DNA of 42,496 nt from Porphyromonas sp. (lineage in GTDB: Bacteria; Bacteroidota; Bacteroidia; Bacteroidales; Porphyromonadaceae). The notes beneath the pieces are model-generated. The model worked only from the letters and a program-made list of their open reading frames with translations, had not been told where the DNA came from and ran no database searches. The stretch lies in the NCBI RefSeq assembly GCF_030529325.1, contig NZ_JAUMXC010000017.1:1-42496 (forward strand), given 5' to 3'. Position 1 is the stretch's first letter; each line of letters starts with the position of its first letter. Below, one piece after another: positions 38,828 through 42,496 of the stretch. The translations under genes were made by a program, and so were the position numbers.

Positions 38828-39126
38828 AACGATATACCTCTGAAAAAGTAGATTCTCTGCTGAATAAGATGGACGAGGAGCTTCCGGTCCTTAAGGCTAT
38901 AAAGAGACAAAAAAAACTCGAAGAGGAGTGGAAAAAAATTTCAGATACTACCCTAAAAAGACTCGACATCAAGGCGTCTATAGACAGTGAAGGTGTTTTG
39001 AGATTATTATGTCCATCAACGGTCTCTCTCGACTATGTCAAACGCCAAAGACCTCTCATAGAAGAACGCCTGGCAAATTTTATGGAGGAATGGGAAATCT
39101 CGCACATTCACATAATACTGGCATGA
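38824..39126 (+). CDS. DUF721 (DciA-like) domain protein
   Basis: A 100-residue protein whose ATG overlaps the recF stop by 4 bp. It starts with a charged helical segment and has a beta-rich middle (LRLLCPSTVSLDYVKRQRPLIEERL) typical of DUF721, whose member DciA loads the replicative helicase in bacteria without DnaC. The recF-DUF721 pair is a familiar arrangement in Bacteroidota. The domain call is fairly firm; the DciA role in this organism is inferred. Confidence 0.8.
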   Translation: MKRYTSEKVDSLLNKMDEELPVLKAIKRQKKLEEEWKKISDTTLKRLDIKASIDSEGVLRLLCPSTVSLDYVKRQRPLIEERLANFMEEWEISHIHIILA

Positions 39127-39129
39127 AAC

Positions 39130-39175
39130 AAAAAGAGAAAGGGCGACTATACATATAGTCGCCCTTTCTCTTTTT
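39130..39175. terminator. Bidirectional terminator between the recF operon and mscL
   Basis: A perfect 21-bp stem (39130-39150 with 39155-39175) with a 4-nt ACAT loop, starting AAAAAGAGAAAGGG and ending in T5. It serves both converging transcripts. Confidence 0.93.
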
Positions 39176-39188
39176 ATGTCCTCTAAAA

Positions 39189-39608
39189 TTACTGTTTCTT
39201 TAGGAGGTCACGAATCTCTGTCAAGAGCTGCACATCTGCAGGAGGAGCAGCCGGCTTTTCTGGCTCAGCCGGTTTTTCACGCTTCATCTTGTTGATAGCC
39301 TTGATTGCCATGAAGATAACAAATGCAATGATCAAAAAGTCAATAACAGTCTGAATGAAGCTACCATAAAGTATAGCAACTTCTGGCTTTACGACCTCTC
39401 CTCCATCAGCAACAACAGCGTTGGATAGGACAACCTTCAAGTCTGTAAAGTTGACCCCACCGATAAGCTTTCCTATAGGAGGCATGATCACATCATTAAC
39501 CAACGATGAAACGATCTTACCAAAGGCTCCACCTATGATGATACCAACTGCCATATCGACAACATTGCCCTTAACAGCAAATTCTTTGAATTCTTTCAAT
39601 AATCCCAT
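39189..39608 (-). CDS. mscL: Large-conductance mechanosensitive channel MscL
   Basis: MscL opens under membrane tension to release solutes after osmotic downshock. The 139 residues have the N-terminal amphipathic [15 protein letters not shown], the pore helix TM1 ([22 protein letters not shown]), the PPIGKLIGG loop, TM2 ([19 protein letters not shown]) and a charged C-terminal helix rich in K, E and P. It stands alone on the minus strand; no stress-promoter motif was recognised. Confidence 0.96.
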   Translation of the reverse strand: MGLLKEFKEFAVKGNVVDMAVGIIIGGAFGKIVSSLVNDVIMPPIGKLIGGVNFTDLKVVLSNAVVADGGEVVKPEVAILYGSFIQTVIDFLIIAFVIFMAIKAINKMKREKPAEPEKPAAPPADVQLLTEIRDLLKKQ

Positions 39609-39731
39609 AATAATCTTGAGTTGTAAGTTTGCGAATTATACTATAAAATCAGTATGTTTTCGGTAAAGATAGCACTTTTCTTATAAAAGAGAACCCTCCA
39701 ATAACTTTTTTATACTATTTAATAGGTTTCT

Positions 39732-40970
39732 TCAACGTTTGCGCAAGATGCTGTTAACAACTCTAACTGTTGAAATAATCTTATTGCTTTGGGTGACAAC
39801 ATCTACGTTCCACACATGCGAACTCCTTCCCTGATGAACGATTGTAGCTACAGCTTTCACAACCTCCCCTTCATGAGCCGAAGATATATGGTTACCGCTT
39901 ACCTGCATACCTACTTGTATCTCATTTTCATCCAAAAGAAGTATCGATCCTATGCCGGCAACGGTTTCTGCAAGAGCCAAAGATGCTCCGCCATGCAATA
40001 TCCCCATAGGTTGACGAGTACGTATATCTACAGGCATTGTAGCTTCAACATGCCCTCTCTCCAATAGGGTGCAACTAATACCGAGGGAGTGCATGAGCGT
40101 ATTGTGGCTTAGGGCATTCAGTGCCTCTGCAGTAAAATGAGGAGCCACTTCCGCCTCGAGTATGTGCTTATTTATGAGGTGGACTATTCCATCTTCACTA
40201 TTCGATTTGGTCACATAAGCGGCACATTGTTTGACTGCTTCGGTAGCATTTGCCATAGCGACACCCAGGCCGGCCATCTGTATCATCCCGACATCATTAT
40301 AGCTATCGCCAACAGCTATGAGCTCTGAGCGATCCATACCTAAATCTTTGAGGAGGAAATCCAAAGCATTAGCCTTGTCCACATTAAAAGGAACAATGTC
40401 CAATATAAATGGCACAGGATGATGAAAACTTAATTGACCCGGGAACTCACATTCTAATGCGTGCCTGACCTTGGCAATCTCTATAGGATCCCCCATGACA
40501 ACACACTTGAAAGGAGGGCGATCCACTGCCGCAACAAAATCTCGTACCGCCTCTATTTTCATACCATTGTTGAATATACTTTCTTGGAGTACCGTCTCAT
40601 CAGTATCGTCTTCAGTTATGATCGAGTTTCGCTTATATGATAGCAGTGGTAATCCGAAAGATTTGACTATATCATAGATACGAGGTATCAAATCAAGCTT
40701 TATTGTATTACGTACGAGGATGGTCCCATCAAGGCACGAAGTGATCTTGCCTCCGTTATATGAGACAAGATAACCATCATAATTTGCCATCTGCAACTCC
40801 TTGGCATAAGTTTCCAGACCATACGTCGGACGCCCTGATGCGAGCACAACCTTTACCCCGGCTTGTTGAATATTCAGTAGAGCATTGAGAGTTATAGGGG
40901 AGATCTTTTTATCCTCTCCGAGAAGAGTTCCGTCCAGATCAAGTGCTATAATTTTGTATTTGTTATTCAT
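39732..40970 (-). CDS. Fusion of a Cof-type HAD phosphatase and a hotdog thioesterase
   Basis: A 412-residue protein. Residues 1 to about 272 are a HAD-IIB (Cof) hydrolase: DLDGT (11-15, catalytic Asp11 and Asp13), LASGRP (43-48), Lys199 and GDSYND (221-226). Residues 285-412 are a PaaI/MenI-like hotdog thioesterase with GILHGGASLALAE (323-335), the acyl-CoA active-site block. Both sets of catalytic residues are intact. The natural substrates are unknown: HAD-IIB members act on sugar and cofactor phosphates, and related hotdog enzymes hydrolyse DHNA-CoA in menaquinone synthesis. The gene is monocistronic and flanked by unrelated genes. Confidence 0.9.
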   Translation of the reverse strand: MNNKYKIIALDLDGTLLGEDKKISPITLNALLNIQQAGVKVVLASGRPTYGLETYAKELQMANYDGYLVSYNGGKITSCLDGTILVRNTIKLDLIPRIYDIVKSFGLPLLSYKRNSIITEDDTDETVLQESIFNNGMKIEAVRDFVAAVDRPPFKCVVMGDPIEIAKVRHALECEFPGQLSFHHPVPFILDIVPFNVDKANALDFLLKDLGMDRSELIAVGDSYNDVGMIQMAGLGVAMANATEAVKQCAAYVTKSNSEDGIVHLINKHILEAEVAPHFTAEALNALSHNTLMHSLGISCTLLERGHVEATMPVDIRTRQPMGILHGGASLALAETVAGIGSILLLDENEIQVGMQVSGNHISSAHEGEVVKAVATIVHQGRSSHVWNVDVVTQSNKIISTVRVVNSILRKR

Positions 40971-41003
40971 AGTGTTTCAGTCTATATATTTGGTGGAAAG
41001 GTA

Positions 41004-41052
41004 CAAAAAAAGAGGCACATAAAGACTACTTACAACTTCCTTACATGCCTCC
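41004..41052 (-). terminator. Intrinsic terminator of tilS
   Basis: Minus strand: GAGGCATGTAAGGAAG pairs with the downstream CTTTATGTGCCTC (a stem with one mismatch and a long loop), followed by TTTTTTT. It sits just past the tilS stop. Confidence 0.7.
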
Positions 41053-41083
41053 CTTAAAAACACCCTTATAGAATATTATTGAT

Positions 41084-42430
41084 TTAGCAGCTTTCAATAT
41101 CAAAAATGGATGGAGGATTTGGAGTGAAAACCAAAGTATAGGACTTCGTATCATCCTCTCGAATGGCAAATCTGTCATCAATCTGGAAAGGAACAACCGC
41201 GACTACCTCTTCGCCGCTAAGAAGTATCGGGACTCTTGACCTATGTATCTGTGGAACACCTTTTTCTCTTAAGTATGTAAAAACCTTCTTCTTGCCTGAC
41301 TGCATGCCAAACGGACGAAAATAGTCTTCTGCAGATGCATACCTAAGGATGAGACTGTCTTCATGATGAGCAAGTGAAAATGCCAAAGAATGGAGGTCTT
41401 TACGAGATTCTGATGTCCATAAAAATGTACCTATCGATGTGGCACAAGGGACATCTAAGGTTATTGTTTGGGGTAGCAAATCGGAAATCCCATCGTTTTG
41501 ATAAGCAAAATATAATCGTCCTCTAAATAACTCTGCTACAATCTCTTTGTTCCTTGAATAAAAGACCGCCCTTGCACGCTCTTTGTCTGACAAGATATCG
41601 CCAATGATTTGGGGGCTAAATCCTATTTTTTGAAGTGCCCTGAACATCAATAATCGATAATGAGGGATTTTTCTTGCCCCTTCAAGATCAAAAGACTGCT
41701 CCTGAGGAGAAAAAAAAGTTTGCGTAAAGCTCTTAAGCTGATCATCTATGAGTGCCTGTTCCTCACTAAAATGAGAAAGAGATTGCTTCATATTCTCATA
41801 AAAATTCGGATTGAGCTTACAAAGCATCGGCAGCACATTGATTCTTAAATAATTTCGTCGGAACATATCATCCTCGTTACTTGAGTCTGATATGTAACTA
41901 AGTCTTCTTTCTCTCAAAAAAAGAAGAATCTCATCCTTACTAGTCTCCAATAATGGACGATATATATACCCATTTATCTTTTGCATGCCAAGTAACCCTA
42001 CTCCTCCTGTACCTCTTATTAGGTTAAGCAACACAGTCTCGACTTGATCATTAAGATGATGTCCCACAATGATATGAGAGGCATTGTAACCTTGACGCAA
42101 TTCCTCAAACCAGGAGTATCTGAGCTCCCTTGCAGCCATTTCAATTGAAATTTTGTGCTCTTTTGAATATGACAAAGTATCAAAGTGTTTTACTTCAAGC
42201 CTATGTGTATTCCACCTTGTATCCATCATTGTCTCAACAAAAATCTGGTCTCTATCAGACTCCTCACCTCTTAGATGAAAGTTACAATGCGCTGCTATTA
42301 TCCTCAACTGACCGACTCTAGAAAGCAACTCCATCATAGCAACAGAATCTGCCCCCCCACTCAATCCTACAATAACTGTATGACTTTCAGATAGAACTTC
42401 TTTTATATTGCGTATAATAGCTTCAAACAT
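41084..42430 (-). CDS. tilS: tRNA(Ile)-lysidine synthetase
   Basis: TilS converts C34 of the CAU tRNA-Ile to lysidine so that it reads AUA; it is normally essential. The 448 residues show the PP-loop SGGADS (24-29), HCNFHLRGEESDRD, the HHLNDQVETVLLNLIRGTG block, and the C-terminal TilS domain (RPFGMQSGKKKVFTYLREKGVP). All motifs are present. Only 17 bp separate the ATG from what looks like an insertion-sequence end, so the native promoter may be displaced. Confidence 0.95.
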   Translation of the reverse strand: MFEAIIRNIKEVLSESHTVIVGLSGGADSVAMMELLSRVGQLRIIAAHCNFHLRGEESDRDQIFVETMMDTRWNTHRLEVKHFDTLSYSKEHKISIEMAARELRYSWFEELRQGYNASHIIVGHHLNDQVETVLLNLIRGTGGVGLLGMQKINGYIYRPLLETSKDEILLFLRERRLSYISDSSNEDDMFRRNYLRINVLPMLCKLNPNFYENMKQSLSHFSEEQALIDDQLKSFTQTFFSPQEQSFDLEGARKIPHYRLLMFRALQKIGFSPQIIGDILSDKERARAVFYSRNKEIVAELFRGRLYFAYQNDGISDLLPQTITLDVPCATSIGTFLWTSESRKDLHSLAFSLAHHEDSLILRYASAEDYFRPFGMQSGKKKVFTYLREKGVPQIHRSRVPILLSGEEVVAVVPFQIDDRFAIREDDTKSYTLVFTPNPPSIFDIESC

Positions 42431-42446
42431 AATATTATATATTGAG

Positions 42447-42496
42447 GTAGTGTCCGAAAAAGTGTGTAAGGTTAGTTCTCCCTTTTTCCCCTGGGG
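42447..42496. mobile_element. Probable terminal inverted repeat of an insertion sequence (runs off right edge)
   Basis: GTAGTGTCCGAAAAAGTGTG followed by TAAGG begins 17 bp upstream of tilS. Ends of the form TGTCC-GT-rich-GTGTAAG are typical of IS256-type elements in Bacteroidota. The transposase would lie beyond 42496, so the family cannot be confirmed here. Confidence 0.4.

Overview
The window is a chromosomal segment of a Bacteroidota bacterium, most likely a Porphyromonas or close relative. Supporting points are the -7 element TAnnTTTG, often about 20 bp downstream of a TTG/TTTG, in front of many genes; the gene order purH-mreB-mreC-mreD-mrdA-rodA; a FabK-type enoyl-ACP reductase; a zinc-free type B L31; and protein sequences typical of the family. 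The species cannot be fixed from sequence reading alone. Base composition is moderately AT-rich, except for about 510-2950, which is visibly GC-richer and foreign.

Layout. 1-3500 is a decayed mobile-element scar. Mobilization-type gene remnants (minus strand) are followed by a piece of a phage tail gene (plus strand, frameshifted, truncated at both ends), then by a frameshifted helix-turn-helix gene of the kind carried by Bacteroides mobilizable transposons. 3602-5411 holds mnmE and rpmE2. 5412-7195 is a gene-poor stretch with one small Cro/CI-like regulator, a divergent promoter and operator-like palindromes, and a MITE-like inverted-repeat block. 7196-11126 is a lipoprotein lytic transglycosylase (MltF type), upp and a U32 peptidase-family gene. 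fabK follows, then the para-aminobenzoate genes pabA (minus) and pabB-pabC (plus), divergently arranged. 15393-22831 carries purH and the whole rod-shape module (mreB, mreC, mreD, PBP2, RodA). ispH, cmk and htpG follow on the minus strand, then an RluB-type pseudouridine synthase with a very large disordered N-terminus, and asnS. 30461-37353 is a thiamine operon read right to left: promoter, TPP riboswitch, thiS, thiC, a triple-domain ThiE-like/ThiD/ThiE fusion, thiG, thiH, thiF. recF with a DUF721 gene, mscL, a HAD phosphatase-hotdog thioesterase fusion and tilS end the window. What looks like the terminal repeat of an insertion sequence sits 17 bp upstream of tilS.

Themes. Most of the window is housekeeping: tRNA modification, cofactor supply (folate precursor, thiamine), nucleotide salvage and synthesis, cell-wall elongation, isoprenoids and replication/repair. 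The most distinctive signals are a roughly 85-90 bp repeat present in four intergenic copies (11233, 15045, 26840, 37541), built from three arms of an 11-bp word and ending in a promoter-like motif; two unusual domain fusions (thiamine and HAD-hotdog); the disordered RluB extension; and the layered wreckage at the left edge. I found no CRISPR array, rRNA or tRNA gene, and no complete defence system.
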